Source: Chamaecrista fasciculata (Eukaryota; Streptophyta; Magnoliopsida; Fabales; Fabaceae). Taken from it: a stretch of 64,000 nucleotides of DNA. Made by a program: the position numbers and the translations under genes. Below, piece by piece: positions 24,399-34,670 of this stretch (position 1 is its first letter; each line of letters starts with the position of its first letter). Below the pieces are notes generated by a model. The model had not been told where the DNA came from, ran no database searches, and saw only the letters and a program-made list of their open reading frames with translations. The DNA lies in NCBI GenBank assembly GCA_003254925.1, contig QANZ01049049.1:214502-278501 (forward strand). Direction: 5' to 3'.

Positions 24399-27300
24399 GC
24401 AATGTTTCTGCTGCTTGTGCTTCATGGTTTGCCTGATCGGTACCAATAGTATAGTCAACTCCTACCAAAAGATCAGTTATTCAACCAGTATCTCCGAATT
24501 TATCAATTTTTTTTTTTATAAATGCTGTCCATTACAATGTCAAGTGATCATCACTGAACCCCTTGATAGAGGTATAGCGAAATTTTTTGATATTCTTTTA
24601 GTAAACCCGATATTGTTTGTGAATATATAATTTGTATAGGCTAAATAAAGAGTGGCTGCATAAAGTTCAACTACAATTTCTTTTGAAGAAATGGTATTTG
24701 TACACAACCAGTTCGGCATCTCGATCTTCGCCCGTCTACCCTTTTATCATCAATTGAACATAGAATAACGGGTGATGTGTGACTATTTATGGTAAAATAG
24801 TACAAACAGCTTAGCTCTTGCTTTACTTTATTTAGTTTTACATGTATTTGAATGTTCCTTTTAGGTAGTTTTTGCTTTTAAAAAAGTTATTCTTGCATCT
24901 TTGTTCCGAACTTTTGCAACAAGAACTAAAATTTTATCTCCTGCAACCATGTTCTGAAGTATTAGATACTACCCCAAGTATCTTTCTTCGGAGAATTTTC
25001 TACGAGCTGCTGTATATTCCAGTTTGTTCATGTTGCTTTGACGTTTATCCTGCCAAGTATATTTGAGTGGTTCCGATATTTGTGCTGAAGTTGGACATAG
25101 CATGGAGCTGCATATATATATATATATATATATTATATAATCTCCAAGATTTGAACTTTGAAGTGTTAACTTAAGGATCATTGCGAGTAAAATATGGATG
25201 GGTATGAAATGGGTTTATTACTAGATTAATAGATATTTTGTATCTTAAAATTTCTAGATCTGCATTCATATCATAGCAATAGTAATGATGATGATGATAA
25301 TAATAGCGGGAGTGAACGCTATTTGCTTATCAAGGAATTAGTAAACTGTGGTCTGTGGGGTTGAAGTTTTAACAAAGGGAGATCAGTGGGCCGAAAAAGA
25401 ATTTTCAAAGAGAACGGTTCAAATAAGTTCGTTTTATCATATTACAAAAAGGTGTATCCAGTTAAAGCTAAGCCATAGTGTGAAGAACCGGACTGCCGAA
25501 TTTCGGCCGAACCGCTGACTCGCTCGTTGGACCGGCCGATTAGTCCAATTTATATTCATGCAAAATTCTTTAAAAGCACCAGGCACAGAATCAAACCTGG
25601 CACATGTTTTAAAGGGTGGAAGACTGTTACCACTAGGCTAACTCTCTTCTTTAATTATAGTAGTACATATATATCTTTTATTTCATTCAACTTGTCTTTC
25701 AAAATTCTGGCATATAATTGTCAACTAAATGCATACAAATGATATTTCTTTTTTTTAAGAAAATATACAAATAGCAAGTTAAATTCACAGGGAATAGGTT
25801 ATTTAATTGATTTTCTTAAAAATTATTAACTTGATAATTAAATATATGTTTTGGTTTCAGTACCCTTACCCTTACCCTTTAAAGTTATTTGCAGCTTGTA
25901 GTTGTCGGCCTAGTGAATAAGTAAATTTTAAAAATTTTAAATTTTTAAATTTAAATTTTATATTCTATATGTAAGATTTAAAAATTTTCTTGGAAAGCCG
26001 TAAATTTTAAATTTTATATTCTATAAGTAAGATTTAAAAATTTTCTCACATAATGTTATTTTAAGATCGACCTTTGTCATGGTGCGATTTATTTTTTTAG
26101 CTTGGTTGTAGATCTCAAAATTTAAAATGTAGGTATGGAGAATCTCTTCCATCTCACTGCAAAACGCGCAATAGGCCTTATATTTTAAGTGATTTAATCA
26201 GATCGCATATGGTGGCTTCCCCAGCATGATTCTTCACTGGTTCCTCTCATTTTTATTCTTGGCCTCTGAAGTTGTTGTGCCTTGTTTATATCACATGTAC
26301 ATACTCTTTCTCCCAAGGGTTCACTTTAATGCATACCCACTACTTCCTGCTATTAAATGTTAGAAAAAAATTAGAAAAAAGGACATAATAAATAAAAAAA
26401 CTCGAACTTAAATTCTCAACTTCTCTACTAACTGATTTGACATGGTATAAATTCGTGTCCCTGCCTTGATATTCGATGATAATGAGACTAAAATTTTATG
26501 GCATTACCTATACTATTACATAGATTTTCTTAAAACTCTATCATCGGAGAACTCTACAATTTTTATGTTGCTTTCTTACAAAAGCTGCATATTAGATTGC
26601 GGATCTGCTTTTTGTAATCTGAGTTGATGATAGTGCACTCAAAATGTTGTTTTTTAGGAAAAGCAAAGGAAGCAAGAAATTACTTAACAGAAGAAAAGGT
26701 TAGGACGTCTTTTTCTCCACATGGCGTAGGTGTCCTGAGTCATTGAATGCGTATTTGGAAATTGCACATTTATTTGCACCCAGCTGCAAAGTGAAAAGTG
26801 GGAGCTTGGATAGGTTTTTGCCTTAAAGAGATAATAATATATAATAACATTAAAGAATTCGTCTAGTATTTGCCTTTAACTGTAAGGGGCTATATTACCT
26901 TCTACCAATGAAATTGTGTCAAGTAAGCGGAAATCACAGAAAGCTCAAAGCTGATGGATGCAAACGTGCAGTGCTGGCAAAGCAACATAAGATTCATGTA
27001 TGACTCATGCGTGCATAATCAATGAGTATTTTGTTGAAAGTTTAATTTTAGATATAAACAGAGATTTAATGACTTCTCTTTTTATTTTTATTTTTTAAAA
27101 AAAGGACGTTAGAATTACTTGTCTTGTATCAGTATAAGTTTTATTGAACTAAATCTAGTCAATTAAGGAGAACTGTCCTAAACGAAAAGTCAGCTAGGCT
27201 AACTACAAAATTTAGTTCGCATTCGGATAATATTACAAATGATTTGTGATTTTCCCATTTTTCCAGACACTAAAAAAAATGACAGAATTTCTATATGTTT

Positions 27301-27775
27301 CTAAAGTGAGTCCCATAACATGGACCTTGAGAGGTTCTAAGTTTTTGACCTTTTTGTGAGGCAACAAATTGAACTGTTGTTTCAAATCTTCAGTGAAATA
27401 TTTGTTCCCTAACATTTTTAACGACAAATTCCACAAAAGAAAATAAAATTAACGATCAAATTATTAATGGAATTCCTTGGGATTAATGAATGCGGTGGCC
27501 CGTCTAATTTGGTTTGAGAGCGGAACTTATTACTCATTAAAAATAAATTAAGAGATCATTAATAAACATAAGTGACAAGATGCAAATCTGCAATGGAATA
27601 ACGAGATATTGAATAAAGCTAACGGCAAGAGAATAAAATATACCACATGCTCTCCAAAATATATATGTTTAAAGAAATTAGTGAAGCCGATTGGACCACT
27701 GACAACTCACTAATAAATTGCATTACATGATGATGATGAGATTTTGTTCCCCAACTGATTTTTAAACGTTGAGAA
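24399..27775. other. Intergenic region downstream of the aspartyl protease
   Basis: No gene is supported. It contains a TA microsatellite (about 25113-25133), a tRNA-derived SINE-like segment (25500-25648), and a two-copy repeat of 56-bp period (about 25945-26048). Confidence 0.6.
25500..25648 (-). mobile_element. SINE-like element with tRNA-type internal promoter
   Basis: On the minus strand, TAGCCTAGTGG (25640-25630) matches the RNA polymerase III A box and GGTTTGATTCT (25597-25587) resembles the B box GGTTCGANTCC. Their spacing (43 nt start to start) equals that in tRNA genes. This is the head of a tRNA-derived SINE. The 3' end was not located, and no target-site duplication was found. 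Confidence 0.55.
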
Positions 27776-28905
27776 GGCCTCTTTGGGAGCAATTGCACCT
27801 CAAGCTAATTTCATCAAAGTGACTTGGATGAGATGACGTTGTAATGAGATGAGATGAGATGATGTATTGATGTTTGGGTGATTTTAGAGAAAATGATATT
27901 AAATAGGGTGTGAAAATATATAAAAGGGTATGTAATGATTGTGGTTAGGTGAAATAGGTTATTGGATTTATTTATTTTGTATAGGGGTATAAATGGTAAG
28001 AAATAATGAAATGAGATTGAGATATTAAAATGGGATGAGATGAGATGATAGGTGTTTGGTGATGGGTTGAATGAGATGATATTGAGATTAGATGCTCTTG
28101 GAAAGCGTGAGGATGAGATATTTTTGGATGATTGTTTTTGGGTCAATCCATTTGGATGAGATGATGGGCCAAAGTGAAAATAACATGAAAATTATTTTAA
28201 GATTACAATTTGGTCCATAAATTTGTACCTAACATGTGTAAATGATAAGTCGGGGCCTGTAAAAAATCTCTGGTCACCAATAATGGAGTCTACTTATGAA
28301 ATTCAATGACAAAAAAATAAGAAATAATAGTTTGAGGACCAGAATGCAAATTACAAAACAACACTAAAATGTTTGGTCAAAGGTTTATTTTGGTCCTAAA
28401 TGTATGTCCTAATATTCATTTTGGTCCATTATATTTCAAAAAGTTCGAATTGGTCCTAAATGTTGGCAAAATTATTCATTTTGGTCATAAATATTGGTAA
28501 AATGTCTCAACTAGAATATATGGTGGTACTCTTCAGGAATAATACGTAGCTCTAAACTCATCATGTTTGAACTTAAAACAAGCCATATTCAATACTTGGG
28601 ACCAAAATGAAATATTTTGCAAACATTTAGGAGCAATTTAAATATTTTGAAACATAATGGACCAAAATGAACATTAGGGCATACATTTAGGACCAAATTG
28701 ACCTTTTAACCCTATATTTTGAGAAACTAATTGCATAGTTTGAAAAAAAAACTAAACAAAAAATAATTTTAAGAGTCAAGGAAATGAGATGAAATGAGAT
28801 GGAGGTTCCAATAAACACCAAACCATTACTGTTTATCCAATCCTAAGATTAGATGATGATTGGATGAGATGAGATTGGGATTAAGGTTCCAAACCGCCCT
28901 TAATA
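27776..28905. mobile_element. GATGAGAT-rich transposon-like repeat, host of a nested element
   Basis: Both halves (27825-28160 and 28785-28890) are dense in gatgagat units, and the ends match loosely as inverted repeats (aggcctctttggga at the left, complement of ttccaaaccgccct at the right). The element at 28375-28712 sits inside. Ends starting with a 'TTTGG' core are common in plant MITEs, but no target-site duplication could be defined. The short minus-strand frame over it is low-complexity and not a gene. Confidence 0.5.
28375..28712. mobile_element. Inverted-repeat MITE, same family as 30789-31274
   Basis: Left end ggtcaaaggtttattttggt and the complement of the right end share 'ttggtcctaaatgtatg', and most of the element is an imperfect palindrome of 'ggtcctaaatg' and 'catttaggacc' blocks. 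It closely resembles the element upstream of the AGP gene. No protein is encoded. No target-site duplication was recognised. Confidence 0.65.
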
Positions 28906-29202
28906 TTTTTAAACCGAATGAACCGTACCCGATTCAAGAAGAGATTGAATTAATCTTCACTTTATTTATCAAAAGGAAAAAAAAGACTTGTATCACCTCA
29001 AAACAACTAAGAGGGGCATTTAAATAAAATAATAGTGGTTTCGACATCATTAATTAACAAAATAGAATAATAAGCGTTTTACAAGAAACAATGGTCAATA
29101 AATTTAATGTAAGCCCAAGATTGGGTTAGAAAAGAGAAAAAAAAATGGAAAGATACAAGAACATCCGGACGACGATAATACGAAATCTCTTCTTGTTCCT
29201 CT

Positions 29203-30627
29203 CTAGAACATAAAAACAAGGGCAGCCCAGCCCAACGCTAAGCATGCTACCAATTTCTTCAAGCACATGATGGTTTCGGCTCCACTCTGCAGAGTCAAAT
29301 ACAGACAAATATTTCAGTATCTCATATCTCAAAATTCAATTACTTTTCAACTATTAAAAAAATGTGCTTTGTCACAACTCACAACCGACACGCATAATCA
29401 TACAGCACCGTAATTACTATCACGATGATCCGAGAGTCAGAGCGACCTACTCTCATCAATTTGCTTTTGAGTAAATTAATTATAAAAAAACGAATTTATA
29501 TAAACAAAAACATTTTCAATAACAGTACAAAAATTTCAAATCATAATGTTTAACTTTTGCCTTTTGATTTTTCTATTCTTACCCGTCTAACACGTATGTC
29601 CTTATTCTAATCAAAACCTACATGATGTAAGCCTCTTAATCCCTGTCTATTTCTTTGGGTTAATCACACTAACTAAAACCCAATTAAGCTCTCACTTAGA
29701 TGCGCGTGATCACACGTATCGCCAAAGAAAGGCTTACGTGTGGAATTATGTGTAAAGTGTACGTGTGTGTGTAATGCTGTGCCTATTGTAGTAGTGCAGA
29801 TCCTAGCGAAGTAGCGATGCACTCAGTTAAATTAGGTGGTTAAACAAGATTAAACAGTTAAAAGAAAATACCGAAATTAAGTGATAGCTAATTAAGGAAG
29901 TTGTAGTTGTAGATCTATGTACATTGTACCATCCAGGGCCATTTTGACGTAAAATGAGAAATTAGAAACTATGAAATCGTATACTCACTTTATCGTTCTC
30001 AGATGCTGGACCAGGAGCAGACGCATCTTGACTGGGTGACGGAGCTCCGGTGGGGGGTGCAGGTGGTCCCAGCAACGGCGCCGGCGCCGGCGCGAGCTTC
30101 TTTCCCTTTTTGCCCTTCTTCGTCTTCTTCGACTTGCTCGGAGCCGGAGCCGGAACCTCAACTATCGTCGGCGCCGCCACGGGTGCGGGAGGAGCACTCG
30201 CCGGAGGAGTTGTCGGTGCGGGTGCAGGGGGAGATTTGGCTGGGGGTGAACTCACTGGAACAGGAGCAGGTGGAGAGCTTACCGGAACTGGTGCTGGTGG
30301 CGGCGAATTCACTGGAGTCGCCGCCGGTGGTTTTGACACTGGAGCTGGCGCCGCCGCAGCCTTCGGTGGAGATGAAGCAGGCGATGCTGACGTGGCAGTG
30401 GGAGACGATGCTGGAGTTACCGTTCCGGCTTTTGGAGATGAAGCAGGCGCAGATTTGGGAGAAGCAACCGGCGCCGGCGATTTAGTTGTGGAAGGTGCTG
30501 CCGCCGGTGTTGCTGCCGGTGTTTTAGCAGCTGGAGTTGTGGACGGCGCAGCCGCCGGAGATTGACCTCCGACGCCGGCGACGACAATGCAGATCATAGC
30601 CAGTGAAAGCACACTCCTTCGATCCAT
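29203..30627 (-). CDS. Lysine-rich arabinogalactan protein with GPI-anchor signal
   Basis: Exon 1 is 29989-30627 and exon 2 is 29203-29286, joined in phase across a 702-base intron, giving 240 residues. A signal peptide (1-21) is followed by a Pro/Ala/Ser/Thr domain rich in AP, SP and TP pairs that become arabinogalactan-bearing hydroxyproline. A basic patch KSKKTKKGKKGKK lies at 165-177 and defines the lysine-rich class (AGP17/18/19 in Arabidopsis). The small exon 2 encodes 27 residues with a polar start and a hydrophobic end (CLALGWAALVFMF), as expected for GPI attachment; the anchor site is probably near residues 214-216. The product should sit on the outer plasma membrane. Donor aaa|gtgagt and acceptor ctgcag|agt are good matches. 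Reading through the donor would give a false 221-residue end. Confidence 0.92.
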
Positions 30628-30714
30628 GTTTTTTTTTTAAGATTTTTGGCTTGTAGTAAATAGAGAGAGAGAAAGAGTGAGACGTGGTTGAAAGGAATAG
30701 GGAATAGCGAAGTG

Positions 30715-30722
30715 GTTATATA
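30715..30722 (-). promoter_or_regulatory. TATA box of the AGP gene
   Basis: On the minus strand the sequence is tatataac, about 90 bases before the AGP start codon. It is only 58 bases from the target-site duplication of the inserted element at 30789. Confidence 0.55.
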
Positions 30723-30788
30723 GAGGTTCGTACGATGATGATGGCATTGTCATAAGTCATAACAAAGGGACGAGTGAGAAATGAGAAA

Positions 30789-31274
30789 GATTAAATAGTC
30801 ATTTTGGTCCTAAATGTATGTCTTAATGTTCATTTTAGTTCATTATGTTTTAAAATGTTCAAATTGGTCCTAAATGTTTGCAAAATGTTTTACTTTAGTC
30901 CCAAATTATTGAATATGACTTGTTTTAAGTTCAAACTTGACGAGATTAGAGTTACGTATTATTCTCGAAGAGTACTTTCTTTATCTAGTTGAGGCCGTCA
31001 GTAAATGAGGTCAAATCGGTCCTAAAAATAGACTATTCATTTCATGGTTTAACAAACAAATTTAATCATATCTCTTCCGTTTCAAATTCAAATGAGAGAC
31101 AAGAGAAATATGACAAAACTCAATAGTTTGGGACCAAAATGAAACATTTTACCAATATTTAGGACCAAAATGAATCATTTTGCTAACATTTAAGACCACT
31201 TTGAATACTTTGAAACATAATGGACTAAAATGAACATTAAGACATATATTTAGGACCAAAATGACTCTTTGACC
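30789..31274. mobile_element. MULE-type MITE in the proximal AGP promoter
   Basis: This 486-bp element has terminal inverted repeats (both ends share 'agtcattttggtcctaaat') and is largely palindromic. It is flanked by 9-bp repeats, aatgagaaa (30780-30788) and gatgagaaa (31275-31283), matching at 8 of 9 bases; 9-bp duplications are typical of Mutator-like elements. It has no coding capacity and lies immediately upstream of the AGP TATA box. Confidence 0.75.
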
Positions 31275-31283
31275 GATGAGAAA

Positions 31284-32295
31284 TAACCCGGACCGACAAC
31301 TCAAATGGGTCCCGCAGTAAGAGAGGGAAGCACTAGCCGTTGGATGAAATTGAACATGAGATTGAGAAAGCAGAAGCTTCGCTTTCTAGCAAGGGGACAC
31401 GATCTGTAGAATCAAACAGAGAATACAGAGGACACAGTCTGGAAGGGGGCCCACTAGGCCCATTAGGTGCATGTGATATAGAGGAAATGATTAGTGTGTG
31501 TGGGCTTTTATTGCTGCTAACCAGAGATTGGAAACTCATGATAAATGATAATGAAAATACTCTATCAAATATGAATGAACTCATGAAGGCTTCTTTACTT
31601 GGTGCGATTGTTATGCGAGCCAATCAGTAGGTGTTGGTGTTAAATGTTGATGATACAGCTGGATATATGACGTGGGCCCTATCTAGTGTCTCAGCCAATC
31701 AATGGAAGCCACGGAAGGATTCTCCGCAATAATTGCGGGAAAAATTTCTGTAGATGAAGATCTGTGGTAAATTTAGCAACACAAACAGCCATACGAGACA
31801 TTGTGGAGAGTGGACCCCGCGCCAACGTGCCTCGACCATCGTGCCTTATACCTCAAGGGAATGGATCTTCTAGAGTTTCATTGTTTACCTTTTTTTTTAA
31901 GTATGAGAGAGAAATGAAGAGAAAAGAAGAGAGAGAAAGAGACAATTTAATTTTTATATATTTTTATTTAATAAAATCCATATTTTTTCACTAACTCCGT
32001 AAGAAATGTATGGAAAGAAACTCTAGAGGATTCAGTCCCGTACACAAAGCTCATATATCTTTTCTTATGTTCTTTTGATATTACATAATCATTCATTAGG
32101 AAATATATTAAAAGAACAACAGAACAAAATCAATAAACGGTGATGAGTACTAATTAAAAAATGGGAGTAGGTGACAAAGAGAAAGAATAATATAACGGCT
32201 AAGCTTTCCTATTTTACTAGCTGTATCAATCAACACGAAGCTGTCAAATATGGACTATTTAACGCTAGTCTTCTTTTTTCAAAAAAAAAAAAAAT
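31284..32295. other. Intergenic region between the AGP promoter and the insertion cluster
   Basis: No gene is supported. The overlapping frames at 31333-31630 on both strands lack an ATG start on the plus strand and resemble nothing known. This stretch may be the original distal AGP promoter displaced by the 486-bp insertion. Confidence 0.5.
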
Positions 32296-32628
32296 AATAA
32301 ATTACACAAAAGGGCCTTATGATTTGGCCTCATTTTAAATAGGTTCCTATTTTAAAAAGTGTCAAACAGGGTCTTTGTAGTTTGCTCCGTTAACAAAAAA
32401 AAAAGGGTGAGGAAGTACATTTTTTTCAAAATTTGACAAAAATTTTGGCTAAAATACTATTTTAAGACCCCAAAAGTTTAATTTTTACATTAAGGTCCTT
32501 CTCTTTTTAGAATAGGATCAAAACGTAAAAAGAGGAAATAAATTGGAATTTGAATGAAATTGACCTGAATCTTGTTCTCTGCTTCTCCCATCCATTCAAT
32601 CCCGAAGCAACTGAAAAGATCCTGAGGT

Positions 32629-32800
32629 ATGCAGCAAGGTGATGAAACGGTGCTAAGCTTGAGGCCTGGTGGTGGTCGAGGCTCTTCGGTTCGACTCCTC
32701 ATCATCCACCTCTTCTCAATCCCCTGCTTTTGGTTCCTTTTCCGCTGATCTTCCTTACTTGCGTCCACATGCCGGTGCTCCTCACTCTTACTCTATAAAG
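32629..32800 (+). pseudogene. Captured N-terminal fragment of translation factor eIFiso4G
   Basis: Starting at the ATG (32629) the reading is MQQGDETVLSLRPGGGRGSS, the characteristic N-terminus of plant eIFiso4G, the scaffold subunit of the plant-specific cap-binding complex. Around 32685-32690 the frame shifts by one base; the homology then continues as FDSSSSTSSQSPAFGSFSAD and LPYLRPHAGAPHS up to about 32792. The fragment covers only the start of the first coding exon and perhaps some 5' leader, with no eIF4E- or eIF4A-binding region. With the frameshift and truncation it cannot make the factor. Confidence 0.75.
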
Positions 32801-33199
32801 GCATACATCGAATCTCACTCCTTCGCTTGGATCTGAATTTTCCATCCTTTTTTTTCTCTTAAATTTATGGGCTTTTCATCCTGTTTCTTATTTATGTATT
32901 GATTGCCTCTTATTGCTATTGTCTATGAGCACCTCGCTCCTTTTTTGTTTTTGTTTTGAGCTTTAGTTGTGAAAAATATTGATGAACGATTGATTGGGTA
33001 CGCAACATTTTGTCCCATCCTTTGTTTAATAGATGACTTGGGTATTTTTAATATGAATCTCGTATCGGCTTGGTTGATTTTGAGTCCAAAGTTGGGTTCT
33101 TTTGATTTGCATTCAAGTTTTTCTAGTTATTCTACGTGAAAAATCTTATCCTAAAGTTCGAATTTTGGAAGTAGTATGTTTCTACTGGTTGGTGTTCAT

Positions 33200-33377
33200 T
33201 GCTATTCAAGATTGTCCAACACATAGAGTGAAAGTGACTGGAATTAGTGACGATGGTGGAGTTAGGGCTGAAGAGGGTGCAGCTGTTGGTGGTTCGATTG
33301 AAGAACTTGTGTATTTTGGGAAAATTTCATTAAAATTCCAATTTATTTCTTCTTTTTATGTTTTGATCCTATTCTAA
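33200..33377 (+). pseudogene. Possible second captured fragment inside the Pack-MULE
   Basis: A short frame reading RVKVTGISDDGGVRAEEGAA then VGGSIEELVYF runs through non-TIR sequence and ends in the right TIR. Its composition is unlike the AT-rich surroundings, so it could be captured from another gene or another part of the same donor. I do not recognise it. Confidence 0.3.
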
Positions 33378-33640
33378 AAAGAAAAAGACCTTAATGTAAA
33401 AAATAAAACTTTTGGGGTCTTAAAATAGTATTTTAGCCAAAAATTTCATCAAATTTTGGACGAAAATATACCTGGATCCTTTTTGTTAACGGAGCAAACT
33501 ACATGAACCTTGTTTGACACTTTTTAAACCACAGGGACCCTATCTGAAATGGGGTCAAACCACCGGGCCCTTTTGTATAATTTACCCTTAAAAAAATATT
33601 TATCTTTCCGGTATTCGTTACCAGCATCACAACACAAGTC

Positions 33641-34670
33641 ATGGCGACCAGGGACGGAGCCACCCCCCCCCCCCTCCCCAAAATTTCACTAATTTCTACT
33701 AATTAGTAGTAATTTAATTTACATTGTGTCTGCAATGTTTCTCACTCTGTTAATGCCCCCTAACTCCCTCTTCTCTATCTGACTATCTCATATCTCATAC
33801 ATATATACATATATATATATATATTTATATATAAGTGGGCCCTTATATATATACTAGAGGCTTTGCGTAAAATAAATGAAGGACTAAATCGTTAATTCAG
33901 TAAAAAAGAAGGGATCAAATAATAATTTTCCTCTTATTATTAATTTAGGGCACGCAAATATGTATGTAAAATAAATTAGGGACTAAATCGTTACCTCAGT
34001 AAAAAAGAAGGAATCAAATAATAATTTTCCTCTTATTATTAATTTTGTACTATAGTTTTAAAATGTGGACAACCAGAAAGGGGTTGAGCCATATAATATA
34101 AGATATATAGGATTAAATAATACTAAATCACTACTATTACATTGTTACAGGACACGACCAGTTTGTGTATGAGATGAGATAGTAGTGACACGACCCCCCT
34201 AAATGTTCACAAATTCGAGATTACTTATAAATCAGCAAGATTATGAAAGGTACAATTTAATACTATTTTTGTATTTAATGTTTTAAAGCAAAAGTTAGTA
34301 CGCTGAAAGTATGTAGTCAGTTTCAGATGTACTATCAAATTTTTTTTGGTCAATTGTACTTTCAATGTTTTACATTAAGTCAATTGTAACTTAAAATTGA
34401 GGGTACAATTGATCTAAAAAAATTTTGAGAGTACAACTGAAATTAACCATATACTTTAGGAACACTGAAATTACTTTTGCTATGCTTTAATGATATTAAT
34501 ATTAGATAATTAATTGAATTTTAAAAAATTATTAATTAAGTTTTGATATTTAATATGCATAATATATATATATATATATATATAAATACATTTTATATAT
34601 GACTATATGAGTTTAAAAAAAAAATTCTGGCCCCCTTTAAAAAATTCCTGGCTCCGTCCCTGTTGGCGAC
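33641..34670. mobile_element. Non-autonomous hAT element with 8-bp target-site duplication
   Basis: The 1014-bp element (33649-34662) begins CAGGGACGGAGCCA and ends with the exact complement TGGCTCCGTCCCTG. It is flanked by atggcgac (33641-33648) and ttggcgac (34663-34670), matching at 7 of 8 bases. CAGGG ends and 8-bp duplications define hAT elements. No transposase frame is present; the inside is AT-rich, with a C run (33663-33674), TA microsatellites and an internal 99-bp tandem repeat. Confidence 0.88.
33866..34054. repeat. Two-copy tandem repeat of 99-bp period inside the hAT element
   Basis: The segment starting 'ggactaaatcgtta' at 33881 recurs at 33980, continuing through 'tcaaataataattttcctc' in both copies with few differences. 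It looks like a local duplication inside the transposon. Confidence 0.75.

Larger units (their letters stand above)
32296..33587. mobile_element. Pack-MULE carrying a captured eIFiso4G fragment
   Basis: Long terminal inverted repeats of roughly 260 bp (about 32298-32565 against 33325-33587) share blocks such as 'taaattacacaaaaggg', 'gtttgctccgttaac', 'ttttggctaaaatac' and 'ttttagaataggatcaaaac'. The interior of about 760 bp is more GC-rich and contains recognisable gene sequence. Long TIRs plus a captured host gene fragment define Pack-MULEs. A 9-bp duplication (aaaaaaata at both ends) is possible but lies in low-complexity sequence, so it is weak support. No transposase is present; it would depend on an autonomous MULE elsewhere. 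Confidence 0.75.

Noticed and set aside
25858-25880. Telomere-like repeat (three copies of ttaccc)
   Set aside because: The unit is not the plant telomere repeat TTTAGGG and the run is very short.
27814-28146. 110-codon minus-strand frame
   Set aside because: Low-complexity translation of GATGAGAT repeats (Ile/Ser/His-rich), not a protein gene.
30003-30565. Long plus-strand open frames of 160 and 171 codons
   Set aside because: They are the antisense shadows of the GC-rich, proline/alanine-rich AGP exon.
31333-31630. Overlapping 96-codon frames on both strands
   Set aside because: The plus frame starts at TTG rather than ATG, and neither product resembles a known protein.
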